Assembly (NCBI GenBank): GCA_018873245.2
Contig: JAEMBT020000008.1
Span: 8,586,238-8,650,237 of the forward strand
Direction: 5' to 3'
Source: Archegozetes longisetosus
Taxonomy: Eukaryota; Arthropoda; Arachnida; Sarcoptiformes; Trhypochthoniidae
Length of the DNA: 64,000 nt
Part shown: piece by piece, positions 49,256 to 60,043 of the stretch
Numbering within the stretch: the stretch's first letter is position 1
Layout: each line of letters starts with the position of its first letter
Notes under the pieces: model-generated
The model's database searches: none
What the model saw: the letters and a program-made list of their open reading frames with translations, nothing else
What the model was told of the DNA's origin: nothing
Translations under genes and position numbers: made by a program

Positions 49256-51680
49256 TATAGTTGGGTAAAAGGCTAAAAAGTGAAAAAATCTGTTGAATTT
49301 TAGCTTCGATGGTCAAAATTTTCGTTGACTTTGACTTTGAACGTTTTGAAAAATTTAGACTCTTAGCTTTGACTGCCAATTTAACGGTTGACTGCGTGGT
49401 CAATCGCAGGCCAGTTTGAATGATAAATGAAACTTTAAATGCAAAATCTCTATTCAATAATCAAATAATTGAATAAGATAATAAAAAAATTGAATTAATT
49501 TTTCAAATATAAATTCCATGATTGCAAAAGCATTACTGATTGCACTGTGCTTTTATCTAATCTATTCCTTAATTTAGTTATCAAATTACCAGATCTTGAA
49601 AAGATTTGTTCGCTCGGGACACTCGAAGCCGGAATAACTAAAAATCAAATGCAATTTTAGACAAAATAGGATAAATGCTAGAATTGTTATTCCAAAAATA
49701 AATTGGGTCGACTTCATCGTATTCTTTGCGAGAATTCAAGTATGTTTCGATTTCATCTTCACTGTTTAACTTTTGATGCTTAAATATTTTATCTTTGAAT
49801 GACTTTTTATCGACATTTACAACTTTTTGGGTTGAAATCTTTTTTTGCAATTTTCATAAAGTGTTTTAAATAACTGCTTTGAATGATCATATTCTGGTTT
49901 ATCTTGAAAATAATCGAGTTTAAATCTTGGGTCAAAAATAGTAGCGAGAATTGAATAGTCATTTTTTAGCAATTCTTCATACTTTAATAACTTTTCGAGC
50001 ATCAAATTTGCGCATATTTTCAATGAATCATTAGGAGCCATCAATGAGTTTAGATGGTTTACCAAATTATCATACACTGGTACCACTGTCGACGCTGTTG
50101 CATAAGTCGATCCTGATATGATTCCTGTGGCTTCTTTAAAATGTTGAAGTATCTCACTTAAATTTTCATAAATTAACCAATCAGCTTCTTTAAATTCAAA
50201 ATATTTGAATTCATCGCTATGAAATCGCAAATCATTGATGATTCTTTTGAATTTCATGGCCCAGTTTATCATCTCATGTGTTGAATTCCAGCGAACAACC
50301 ATATCAATCTTGGGCTTTAAGAAGTGAATATCAAAATTATCGCAACATTTTTTAAAAATTTGAGTTTTCAGGGAAGAATTTCTTATTTTTGAAACAAATG
50401 ATCTTAAATTGTCAATTTCTGTTTTAAAATTGTCGAGTCCACTTCTAACTGCAAGATTCATGATGTGTGCGAAGCAACGGAAATGCACGACTTGATTAGA
50501 TTTTTTAAGTTCAGGAATAACTTTGATATTATTCGCTGCGTTATCTGTCGTTATAGTTGAAACTTTATCATCAATTTTGAAATCTCTAACACACATTTAA
50601 ATTTTTTCCATTATTTCAACGCCTCCGTGCGGATGTGGGATATTAGAAAAATCAATTAAAACATTTTTCAGTTCATATTTTTGATTCATAAAATGTGCTG
50701 TAAGACAAATGTAAGGTTCGCCACAATTCGATGTCCAAATATCTGATGTTAATGAAATTTTTGATTTTGATTCAGATAAAATTCGAATAATTTCTGATTT
50801 GATTTTTGAAGATTTTGCTATAATTTTAGTCTTTAAAGTTTTTCTTCATGGAATTTTCACATTTTGATTCAATTCTTTTATGAGATGAATAAAATCTTGT
50901 TCTTCAATAATTCTGAAAGAATGCTGACCATTGACAATAAAATCGATCAAATTTTCATCAAAGTCTTTTTCAGATTTTTCTTGACCAAAAAATTGTAATA
51001 TTTTAGGATTTTTAGGCACTCTTTCATGTTGTTTTTGATGCAATTTTAAATCGTTGTGTCCTGTTTTAACGCTGTATATCTTTGGACAATTTTTGCATTT
51101 CAACTTTTGACTTTCGTTGACAGTAGTCAATTCAAAATGAGACCATTTCCATGATTTACTTTCATTGTTTTCTTCTGTTTCATTATCACTGATCTCAATT
51201 GTATCACTTTTTGATGAATCTTCATACATTATTAGAAATGATTAAAAATTCAAAGAACAATAACTGTTTATTAATCAGTTTGATCTCACTATAAATTTAA
51301 TTTGTTGCATTATTCAGAAAAGATCTTCAACTTTAATGATTTTTTATCAAGTAATCTTATTTATATCAGAAACTTATTTTAATGTAGGTGCGTTAATCCC
51401 TTATGATTAAAATTTGTTTACTCTCATTTACGATATACTTTCTGGGAACTTGTTATTATAAGCAATAGTTTAATGGATTAAAAGATAAGAATAATAAGAT
51501 TTATTTGAAGTTTCAAATACGCGGTCGAAAGGTCAAAACTGCATTGACTCTTAGCTTTAACCATATGAAAAACTTGTGAACGTGACTTTGACCTTCGAGA
51601 AGATTTTTTACTTTCGACCGTGACTCTGGCCATCTGACCGGTCAAAGTCAAAAGCTGACTGCGTCAATTGCCCAACTATA
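49256..51680 (-). mobile_element. Full-length hAT DNA transposon (inactive)
   Basis: The 2,425-bp element is bounded by TIRs TATAGTTGGGTAA (left) and TATAGTTGGGCAA (right, inverted), one mismatch in 13. It is flanked by a perfect 8-bp target duplication, TTATAATG (49248-49255 and 51681-51688). An 8-bp duplication and a BED-finger transposase define the hAT superfamily. Sub-terminal regions hold repeated gtcaaagtc / gactgcg / gactcttagcttt motifs at both ends, likely transposase-binding repeats. The insertion splits an RCC1-like pseudogene. The transposase is broken (see next entry), so the copy could move only if supplied with transposase in trans. Confidence 0.95.
49495..51229 (-). pseudogene. 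hAT transposase, BED-finger type, broken
   Basis: The decayed transposase of the enclosing hAT element. From the ATG at 51229 the order is an acidic N-terminus; a BED zinc finger (WKWSHFEL, C-x2-C, then H-x5-H within LKLHQKQHER); the RNase-H-like core with first Asp in SLTSDIWTSN and second in TITTDNAANN; an RWNSTHEM motif; the helical insertion; and the C-terminal dimerisation part (EIETYLNS, then SVPSEQIFSRSGN, RNRL), ending at the TAA at 49495. Inactivating changes: an in-frame TGA after NVKIP (about 50846), an in-frame TAA after EIMEKI (about 50597), a frame change in an A-run near 49840-49850, and a one-base loss near 49640. It is otherwise nearly complete, so decay is recent. Confidence 0.93.
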
Positions 51681-52867
51681 TTATAATGGAAGCAGAGCAT
51701 TAGATTTCGATCATCAAAATTTAATAACGGAGTTGACTATTAATGGAGAATTAAGTGGAAAACAAATAGTTGATTTCAAAAACAGTTGTTATTACATGAT
51801 TGCGCTTACTATTGGCGGGAAATTTATTGTTAGGGTCGCAATAGAGATGGACTGTTAGCCAATGCAAGAGATGATAACGAGATATATAAGCCGGAATTGA
51901 TTGAGTATTTGAGCAATAAAATTGTTGATATTTGTTGTTATTCCAATCGTTCACTAGCCTTGACAAGCAACGGTGATGTATATGCCTGGGGTAGTAACAG
52001 AAGATCGCAGATTGGAAATAATGAAGAAATGGAAAATAGAGGAGATGCAGCTATTAGCATTTAATTAATACCAGTTTGTGTTGAATTGCAGGATTTAATG
52101 CAAAAAACAAAGACTATTGCATGTGGTTTACAGCATTCGATGTTTTTTAACAGAGAAGGGAAATAAACTTAGTTGGAATTGTAGTGCATGCGGTCGATTT
52201 GGTGTTAGATCGCCAAAAATTAACTCAAAGAAGTGTATCCAAACTTGTTGAAATCGAAGCTTTTTCGATAAAGTAAGTTGTGGAAAATATCACAGTTTAT
52301 TGTTATCGGATGATGGAGATGTTTATAATTGTGGTAGTAATGCATATGCACAATTAGGAGATAAAGAAATTAAAGTGTAAAAAGAATATCTTTTGAAATT
52401 GAAAATTGAAAATAAATTTACAGATATAGTCCCATATTTTCTTGAGGAAATTTCAGTCATTTCATTAGAGGATGGAAAAAATTTTATTTGTCTTAAAAAT
52501 TGGAGAAAATAAAAGTATCTTTAAAAGAAACACGATTCAAGAGTTTTAATGAGGATTTTGCAGGTTATATTCAAATCGCATACAAAAAATTGACATCGAG
52601 AAAAGATTTGAGGTATAAACTGAAATGAAGGATATAATCGCGAATTTGTTGAAAATGAAGTCATCGCTTCCTGGAGTTATGGTATTGTATATGAATTAAT
52701 AAATCAGCAAACAAAAATTATTCTGGTTAAGGAATCCCTTTCCGAATATATTACAGAGAATTAGATATTTTGTTAAAATTAAAAAACGATTTGATTGCGA
52801 AGTTAGAACCAGTCTGAACTGAAGATAATTATTACAAATTCAATGAGAACGAAGTTTCTGAACAGTT

Positions 52868-53555
52868 GAGTCCATTTGAAACTTTACTTCAAAAATGTAT
52901 GGTAGAGAAAATAAAACATAATATATATAAAGTCAAAACTGAAAAGCAAAGTGACTGCACGCATAATCACATATTACTAAGTTATAGATCTTATCAAAAT
53001 TTAGTCATTCTTAAGACAGCAATTATTTATTCAATACAATTCATGCAGTGCTAAGATAATGCATTTTTAACTCTTTTTAATTTAACTTATTACTAGTTTT
53101 GTTTCAAATCTCTTATTTGAGATATTTTGCTTGTAATTACAAATTTATATCTATTAAACTTTTACTCATACTTTAATAGTTTTCTTAACATTAACTTTTC
53201 ATATATACCATTTAGTTTTCAGGTAAAGGTTCATCTGAGAAGTTAAAGTTAAGGTAACTCTAAGAATATTTAATAAAGTTGTAATTTCAGGCAAATAATC
53301 TCAAATAAAAGACAAAATGAACAAAACTAGTAATAAGTCAAATTAAAAAGAGTTGAAAATGTATTATCTTAGCACTGTATGAATTGTATTGAATAAATAA
53401 TTTTCTTCTTAAAAATAGTCAAATTTTGATAAAATCTATTACTTAGTAATATGTGATTATGTGTGCAGTTACTTTGTTTTTCAGTTTTAACTTTATTTAT
53501 ATTATGCTTTATTTTCTCTACCGTATATTTTTGAAGTAAAGTTTCATTTAGTCAT
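52868..53555. repeat. Hairpin-forming inverted duplication in the kinase relic
   Basis: The arms 52868-53160 and about 53264-53555 are inverse complements with scattered differences (gaaactttacttcaaaaat at the left start, its complement near 53545), separated by a loop of ~100 bp. The left arm begins in the kinase-like reading frame (SPFETLLQKC), so a piece of the former gene was duplicated in inverted orientation. No TIR-transposon ends or target duplication are visible. Transcripts across it would fold into a ~290-bp imperfect double-stranded stem. Confidence 0.9.
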
Positions 53556-54190
53556 ATTTTCAATTCAGAAAAGTCCTTGTTTAATATACATTCAAATGAA
53601 ATTGTGTTTATTTACTCTGGAAAGAGCCATGACTAAACTAAATCAAGAAATGAATCAAAAATTATCACGAGTCCTTTGAGTTATATTTCAAGTGAATTAT
53701 TCATTGAAGTATTAGAAAGTGTTGATTATTTGTATAAACAGAAAATCGTTCACCAAAATTTAAAGCCAACTAATATTTTATTCATTGAGTTTATATTGCT
53801 CATGAGTTTGTCTGTCAATCGCGTACTTTTGATGTTAAAAATCGTGAATTAAAGACACATGAACAGTTGAAAAAAGCTAACTATGACTTCGATGTAGATA
53901 TTTATATCTTAGAGTTTATTATTATAAAATTATTCAATATTGATATCAATGGGTAATGATATTTTGTATGTTATATTATTCTTACTTCCGTTGTGTTCTT
54001 CAGGCCTATTGGCGAGAGTACAAAATTAAAGGCGAAAGACTCGAATTCATTTGATTTAACTGCGCGAATGACTGCGCCAACAAAAGCAAACATCCTAATT
54101 GTAAACAAATTCTTAATGAAAAGAATTCACGGGCTTTGAGTTTGTCAGTTGATCAAAGAAAAACATTTCGAAATTAATTTGAAGTACTCA

Positions 54191-54589
54191 AGACAATCAA
54201 AGAAAGTTTTCACTTATGCTTTATTTAAACAATACTTCAATTTCATAATAATTGTTTAGGAAATTATCCCTTATTTGCAAATAGTATTATTTGTAAAGAT
54301 CAATTTATAACTAACTACTAATCGAAAAGAAACTTGTGCCTTGAGTCAACGAGAATTGGAGAATGAAAATATTTAATAAAATACGAAATATACCGATGTT
54401 TGTTATTCATTAAAATTATACTAAAATGATACTTTTTCAACTTAAAAAGATTGAAATTTTAGAACGCAAGTGAAGGTCTAATTAGTAAAAATCTATAAAA
54501 AAATCAAAATAACTAAGATAAATATAAATAAATAAATAAAAGTTAACTTTATTTAAAACAATAATTAAGAGTACGAGCGATACTTTTCA
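54191..54589. other. A+T-rich spacer
   Basis: Nothing recognised beyond a possible fading tail of the kinase relic. Confidence 0.4.
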
Positions 54590-54874
54590 GTATCGGGCTG
54601 CAGTGTCTGTTCGAAACAGAGCAGTCTTTATAGACAAAACTTTACTCATCTGCTTTACAGTGCAGTACTATCGGGTCATTGTGAGTACTCGACATACTCG
54701 TGGAGCAGATGAGTAAGAGTAAGAAAAATCTTTAAATAGAGTGACTTGAGAGATGTTAAGGGGAGAAAGGGGCGAGCTTTCGAAGAGAGCAGATTAAGTT
54801 TATTGCTTTATAAGTAATTTGGTTTGTGTATTGTAAATTTTATAAATAATAAAGGGACACTACATGGCATTTAT
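54590..54874 (+). mobile_element. Possible solo LTR relic
   Basis: A sharply bounded patch of higher G+C ends aataataaagggacactaca, with a polyadenylation-like AATAAA shortly before a CA end and a TAAATAG promoter-like box upstream (54734-54740). This layout resembles a retrotransposon LTR. I could not fix a TG start or a target duplication, and no internal retroelement domain is nearby. An unrelated DNA-transposon remnant is equally possible. Confidence 0.25.
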
Positions 54875-55174
54875 TTTGAGTCTAATTGATTATTTTTAAT
54901 GAAGTTAACTATAAGACCTTCATTTATGCTTATTTCTCGACGAAACTTAATTGATTGTCACTTGAATTGAAATAAACAGAGAACTGAATACTAGTGCCAG
55001 AGAGTATATCATATTCTCTAGTATAAAACTTTTTGATATTCATAATAAATCTCCACAAATTACAAAAAAGGATTTGATACAGCGAAATTTAGATTCAGAA
55101 AAGGAAACGAAAAATTAGTTTTCCATTAATGAGAAGCTAAACTGTAGAATTTTGAAGAAAATAGTGATGATATT
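54875..55174. other. A+T-rich spacer
   Basis: No feature recognised. Confidence 0.4.
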
Positions 55175-55960
55175 TCAAGTGTTACAACGCCTTAGTGGAA
55201 AGCGTAGAGCTTTCAGTTTGAATATTGTTGATGATTGATAATAATGCTGAATCGCACCACCGATGCTTCCATCTGGATAAATTACAACAGTATTTTTGAA
55301 CAGAGAGAATAAAACAGGGTTTAGCTGAGCAGTATATATTGATACTAAATCCATTGGCAAGACCCAAAACAGAGTGAACTTAGAAGGATTACCGTTCAAT
55401 AGTTCAGGCAAACACTTGCATTTAATTGCAGAAAACATGTTAATTACAAGTCGAATAACCAATATTTTTATTTCGAGATGTTTACTTCATAGTTGTCAAC
55501 TTCCGAATGATTACTGTAAACCACAATAAGTGAAATTAACATTTTCAATCTTTTCCTTACTAAGTTGGCTTTGATTGTAAGTACTTTAGTAAAACCAATA
55601 ACCCAACCATAAATAATAAATATTGAGATCCAAATTAATACAATTCACCAACTAAGTGGATTATTTTTATTCATATTCGTTGTTTTAATGATATGGTATG
55701 TAAGCAGGTAAAAGATCATTAAGAGAAAAATGTACTAAATTGTTAAATTTCGCCGTCAGTACGTTCGATTTTAGCAATACAGTCTGAGTACCAGTCACTT
55801 GAATTGCATATTTACTCTTTGAAAGAATCAGCAGTAATCGAAGTGAAATTTAATAGTTAAACTCTTGAGAAGTCCTTGACATTCGTAATTTCAGCTATTG
55901 ATTTGAGAAATACATTCCTACATTCAGTAATGAATAGAGACAATTATATTCAAGAAAAAT
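55175..55960 (-). pseudogene. Decayed multi-membrane-span gene, family unknown
   Basis: Minus-strand frames joined by several stops and shifts give a coding-like trace. From right to left: a Cys-containing possibly extracellular stretch (SIAEITNVKDFSRV near 55870-55910, then NSSDWYSDCIAKIERTDGEI near 55750-55810), a hydrophobic span (IVLIWISIFIIYGWVIGF near 55600-55655) followed by a basic KANLVRKRLK, and then 95 codons without a stop (55462-55175) holding KFTLFWVLPMDLV and QLNPVLFSLFKN. The NPVLF element recalls the NPxxY of rhodopsin-like receptors, but the rest does not support a firm call. I treat it as a degenerate membrane-protein gene. Confidence 0.4.
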
Positions 55961-55978
55961 TTGCAAATTTAAGGATAT

Positions 55979-56607
55979 TGTCACAATTATTTTTGTGACT
56001 CGGGATCTCGTTAAGAATGAAAAACTCGATCTAATTTTTCGTGTAGAGTTCTTCATTTTTGTGTAATTTTACTAGAGTAAAGATTTGAAATCAGGGGCCT
56101 CGATGTAAGATTTCAAGTCTTTTTACCTAATTCTCCATCTAAGAGTCTGGCTGGACTCGATAGAGAATATCATGTGTACCTATCATGCATTAAAGAAAGT
56201 TCACAACTTTGTATATTACTTACCTAAGGCGGAAATAAAGTTGATAGAAATGAGGAAAACGTTTATCTATTTTTCAAGAATTTTATTATGCACAACGTAA
56301 AGTTACAAAGCATAACTAAGATATTACTGAAGCTCCGTATAGTGACTTTCTCCCTTTATATACTTTTCTTTGGTTGCCCACGTTTCTCTAAATTTAAAAC
56401 TAAAGATACATTTTTTGATTGTTTATTTATACAAAAGTTAAATCATACTATATTGGGTCATTTTAAAGAGAAAGTCATTACAGAAAGTGTTATAAATCAT
56501 TGGACTTTTTAAGAGCTAATTACAAAAAGTGTTAGTGCAAAGCCTCTTCAAACCAATAACTAAGATATTTTGGTATTCTATATTTATTAAACATATATAT
56601 TTCACAA
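55979..56607. other. Unidentified insertion in the palindrome's left arm
   Basis: Present only in the left arm, by comparison with the uninterrupted right arm at about 58715. It starts with a short hairpin (gtcacaa...ttgtgac, about 55980-56000). A 74-codon ATG frame at 56288-56512 (+) matches nothing I recognise. Deletion from the right arm is the alternative to insertion. Confidence 0.5.
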
Positions 56608-56850
56608 TATGTAATACTGAATTACAACGAGAATTTTACACTGAATGATGGAAAGATAGGAGAAAAGTCCATGCAAATGCATAAATCACTGTTACTTTCA
56701 ATCCAGTTAAACCATCGATAGATCTATGTTCATCTTGTCTTCAAGTTTATCTTTTTTCACTTCTGAAATAATTCAGAATGTTAATCATGCATTCCTTATT
56801 TGAAACGATTGATCTTAGAGATTTCCAACAACTTTTAAGCATTCTAAATA

Positions 56851-57422
56851 AAGAATGTCAGAATACTCACATAACAAAAGTATTTTTGTTTTGTTTTAAA
56901 GTCGTGCACATGAAGAACTCGCTTTGTCTTTTTTGAACACCATATATATGGGATGTTTTTGCACGTGTTCATTTCTGAAATATGTGTTAATCTAACATTA
57001 TTATTTTACTATGTTTAATAACGACATCCAGTATCTTGTTATCGGCCTGGATAGAGAAAAATTCATCGATAGCGGAATAGAGTGGCCTCCGTATTCACCC
57101 GACCTTAATTCATGTGATTATTTTCTTTGAGGCTATCTTAAGGATTGGGTGTGTGCTCAGAGGCTGAGAACTATAGAAGAGTTAATGTCAGCCATCACAC
57201 AAGAAATTAATGGCATCTCAAGAGAGATCTATCAACGTGTAATGAACGAATTCGTTGTTCGCCTTCGCTATATTATTGTTTCTGAAGGCAAACACATCGA
57301 AAACCTTGTATATTAAACCCCCATTATTGTTCTTTAAAATAAAATAAAAATCAACTCTAAATCTACATTCAGTTTTGTAAAATTAAATAACACTTTTGGT
57401 ATGTGACTATTTTGACACTCTG
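56851..57422 (+). mobile_element. Tc1/mariner-type deletion derivative
   Basis: The ends aagaatgtcagaatactcac and (inverted) cagagtgtcaaaatagtcac form ~28-bp imperfect TIRs, each flanked by TA (56849-56850 and 57423-57424). The right palindrome arm supplies the empty site. Only the C-terminal third of the transposase remains, on the plus strand, ending TAA at 57314-57316: WPPYSPDLNSCDYFL, a TGA where Trp is expected, GYLKDW, TIEELMSAITQEI and GKHIENLVY. The PDLNxxD segment holds the third catalytic acid of the DDE/D fold. The N-terminal DNA-binding part and the first two catalytic acids are deleted. Confidence 0.88.
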
Positions 57423-57717
57423 TATTATCATAATGAAATTGATGAATAATATGAGACCCAAACATGCATAAATAATATAGTAATGTCTTTTACGATTTTC
57501 AAAAGTTAGATATCAATATATTTCTGAATTAGAAGATGAATAATGTAGAAGTGAGTGTAAAGTAATAACTTTCAGTAACTATGTCAAGGAACAATTATTT
57601 GGGAAATCTAAGGTATCGAAAAGAATAATGAAGTACTATTTGAATAATTTCTAAACAGAGGAATTTTTTCATTTTCACTTGTATTACTAGATTGTGATTA
57701 TGAAAGCTCGTACAATA

Positions 57718-58160
57718 AAATCGTACTGTAATGTTCGAGCTGTGACATTCGCGCAGTCAAGTTCACGTTGTAATTTTTGCGCTGCTTTTTCTCGCGCGGT
57801 AGATGAATGTAAACCAAGGACGAGAGCTCGGCTGAATGGATGCAAGTTGCCCATTGAGTTAAGATCAATTTGGCGTTTTGACAAAGACAGTGACGCACCC
57901 TTATACAGTATATCTAACGAGGGAAGTTCGGGACTATGTAATAACCAAAGACTGGACTTTTGCGGGAAAACGACTCTTTTCCTGTTCAATTGAATGCTCG
58001 AAAACAATGAAATAAGTGCCGACCGTGAAACAATGAGGAAATAAGCCGATATGTGTGCTCCGAAAAATCCGATTTTTCACGATTTTATAAAATTTTCCGA
58101 AAAATTCGTGTTTTCGGATCATCTCCGATTTTCAACAGATAAAGCAAAATTAGCAACAAA
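57718..58160. other. Unique, G+C-richer centre of the palindrome
   Basis: The 443-bp spacer is compositionally unlike the arms (balanced to G+C-rich over 57720-57960). It has stop-free stretches of about 100 codons on both strands (57694-57993 plus, 58007-57687 minus), none matching a family I know. The right part (about 58055-58130) has small inverted repeats of a ccgaaaaa/ttttcgg type. It may be captured host or foreign sequence, or the core of a fold-back element. Confidence 0.6.
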
Positions 58161-58785
58161 ATTATTATATGAGCTTTTATAATCACAATCTAGTAATACA
58201 AGTGAAAATGAAAAAGTTCCTCTGTTTAGAAATTCTTCAAACATCGCCTCATTATTCTTTTCGATACCTTAGATTTCCCAAATAATTGTTTCTTGACATG
58301 GTTATTGAAAGTTATTACTTTTACACTTACTTATACATTACTTATGTTTAATTCAGAAATATATTAATATCAAACTCTCGAAAATCGTAAAAGACATTAC
58401 TATATTATTTATGCATATTTGGTCTCATATTATTCATCAATTTTATTATTATATTTAGTTTGTTTAAAAGTTATTGGAAATCTCTAAGACCAATCGTTTC
58501 AAATAAAGAAATGCATGATTAACATTCCGAATTTTTTCAGAAGTGAAAAATGATAAACTTGGAGACAAGATGACAAGATGGACATAGATCTATTGATGGT
58601 TTAACTGTATTGAAAGTAACAGTGATTTATGCAGTTGCATGAACTTTCCTCCTAATCTTTCCATCACTCAGTGTAAAATTCTCGTTGGAATTCATTGTTA
58701 TATATCCTTAAATTTGCGAATTTTTCTTGAATATAATTGTTTTTCTTCACTACTGGATGTTGGAATGTATAGCCTTGTTCATAAA

Positions 58786-59481
58786 AGTATCTGATTTAGA
58801 TTGAAGAATTTACTTAAATGAAATGAATTTGTTATGTCGTTATGGTTCGAGCTCATAAACCTAAACGCATAACTGGGGACTAAAATTAACTATTTATCCA
58901 GAATTCTGAAATAATTATTCTATTAAAATCTTAGTAATATTAGACTTTGTTTGATTGCAATTATTTATTTTCTTAAAAAATTATAAGTATTTAAAATATT
59001 TAATAAAAATACGTAAAAGGAATATAGCATAAGATTTATACGTGATTTCATTATTTGGTTGATACATAAAGATATTTTAAACATATTTAAAGGTTTTCGC
59101 ATTTTAAAATATTTTTACTTCCTTCTAACACTTTTTTACTTTCGATCAGAGGCATAATGAGATCCTCTCCTCGAGGCCTCCGCCCAGAGACTGACTCTCT
59201 TTACGAGTTTTTTAACATATCTTATATAAACAAAATAGATCTGAATTGTTATTCTTTTAAAATATGAGCCGCATTTCATAGCAAACGTTAATACAATGAT
59301 AACCTTGAAAGCGTTAGTAAAGTATTACATAAAATATAAAGCATTTTAAAGATAGCCGTTTGACAAATTATTTTGAAAGAATGAAAAACTGATTTAAAAT
59401 CAGAAAATTTATATCTGCATAACAAATTTTTGATTATTTAAGAGTTAAAAACCGAAAAAAATATAATGAAGTTGCAAATCC
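58786..59481. other. A+T-rich spacer
   Basis: A short G+C patch (about 59150-59200, cctctcctcgaggcctccgc) is probably a transposon scrap. No gene recognised. Confidence 0.4.
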
Positions 59482-59586
59482 TTACGTTCGATTAGGGATA
59501 ATTTCTTTTAGATGAGCACCATTTGAATCGATACATCTTTTAATGAGTTTGATGGAATTTTCTATGACTCTAACCATAACTTTTTT
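59482..59586 (-). pseudogene. C-terminal scrap of a Tc1/mariner-type transposase
   Basis: An uninterrupted minus-strand peptide reads VMVRVIENSIKLIKRCIDSN and then GAHLKEII before a TAA stop (59482-59484). This is the usual last ~35 residues of Tc1/mariner-like transposases (V-x-x-x-x-R-L-x-x-C-I-x-x-x-G-x-H). No upstream transposase or TIR is visible. It belongs to the same broad group as the 56.9-57.4 kb element but is a different copy. Confidence 0.6.
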
Positions 59587-59660
59587 AATTAATTTAATTA
59601 GATATTAAAATTCCTGTTAATTAAAGACTACCAAAGATTAAGCTTTAAATTAATGGTGCG

Positions 59661-60043
59661 ATATATTAGATAGAATCAATGAAAACCGGAATTTCATATC
59701 TTTAAAACTATATTTAATGGTGAAATAATAATTATATATCTAAGGAACATATTCGCCTCCCGTCTGGTTGACAAAGGCCCAGTGAGGTCAGAGGTTACAC
59801 ATACCAATGGCGCTATTAAATTATTTTCAAATTAATTTTAGTTTGATGCTGCTTTCAAAAGGTTGTACGAAAGAAATCAATTTACAAAATAGTGCCACTG
59901 GTAAGTGTAACTTCTGATCTCACTGGGCTTTTGCCAACCAGACGGGAGGCGAATATGTCTTTATATATATAATTATTATATCGCCATTAAATACAGTCTT
60001 AAGATATGAAATTCCTGTTTTCACAGATTCCATCTAATATTTA
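59661..60043. repeat. 383-bp fold-back element, ~153-bp arms
   Basis: The left arm 59661-59814 and right arm 59891-60043 are inverse complements with modest divergence (shared attcgcctcccgtctggttg in the left arm, its complement near 59937-59956), around a ~76-bp loop. The inner half of each arm is clearly richer in G+C than the outer half. There is no coding sequence and no definite target duplication. It may be a fold-back MITE or a hairpin RNA locus. Confidence 0.92.

Larger units (their letters stand above)
49056..54190 (+). pseudogene. RCC1-repeat / protein-kinase gene relic, split by a hAT element
   Basis: Plus-strand sequence at about 49110-49255 and from 51681 on decodes, with many stops and frame changes, into RCC1-type repeats: TKDDKIYAF, SLALTSNGDVYAWGSN near 51950-52010, GLQHSMFF near 52125 and KYHSLLLSDDGDVYNCGSN near 52290-52345. 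RCC1 repeats form beta-propellers. Downstream a kinase-like part follows: a degenerate glycine loop and VAIK-like segment (SYGIVYEL, then KIILVKE) near 52680-52730, a catalytic-loop remnant KIVHQNLKPTNILF near 53745-53780 (HxDLKPxN expected) and YDFDVDIYILEFII near 53880-53925. The order RCC1 then kinase suggests a former fusion protein. Every segment carries in-frame stops (for example near 52060 and 52380). A hAT transposon (49256-51680) and a hairpin (52868-53555) interrupt it. Boundaries are approximate. Confidence 0.7.
55905..58785. repeat. ~2.9-kb palindrome with insertions in its left arm
   Basis: The right arm (58161-58785) is inverse-complementary to three left-arm blocks: about 57423-57717, 56608-56850 and 55905-55978. 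Examples are ttgtattactagattgtgat (57680) against its complement at 58186, cgagaattttacactgaatg (56619) against 58677-58696, and ttatattcaagaaaaatttg (55945) against 58719-58738. The gaps between left blocks are insertions: a mariner-type fragment (56851-57422) and an unidentified ~630-bp piece (55979-56607). The centre (57718-58160) is unique. Its outer end overlaps the decayed membrane-protein gene, so host sequence was duplicated in inverted orientation. Confidence 0.88.
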
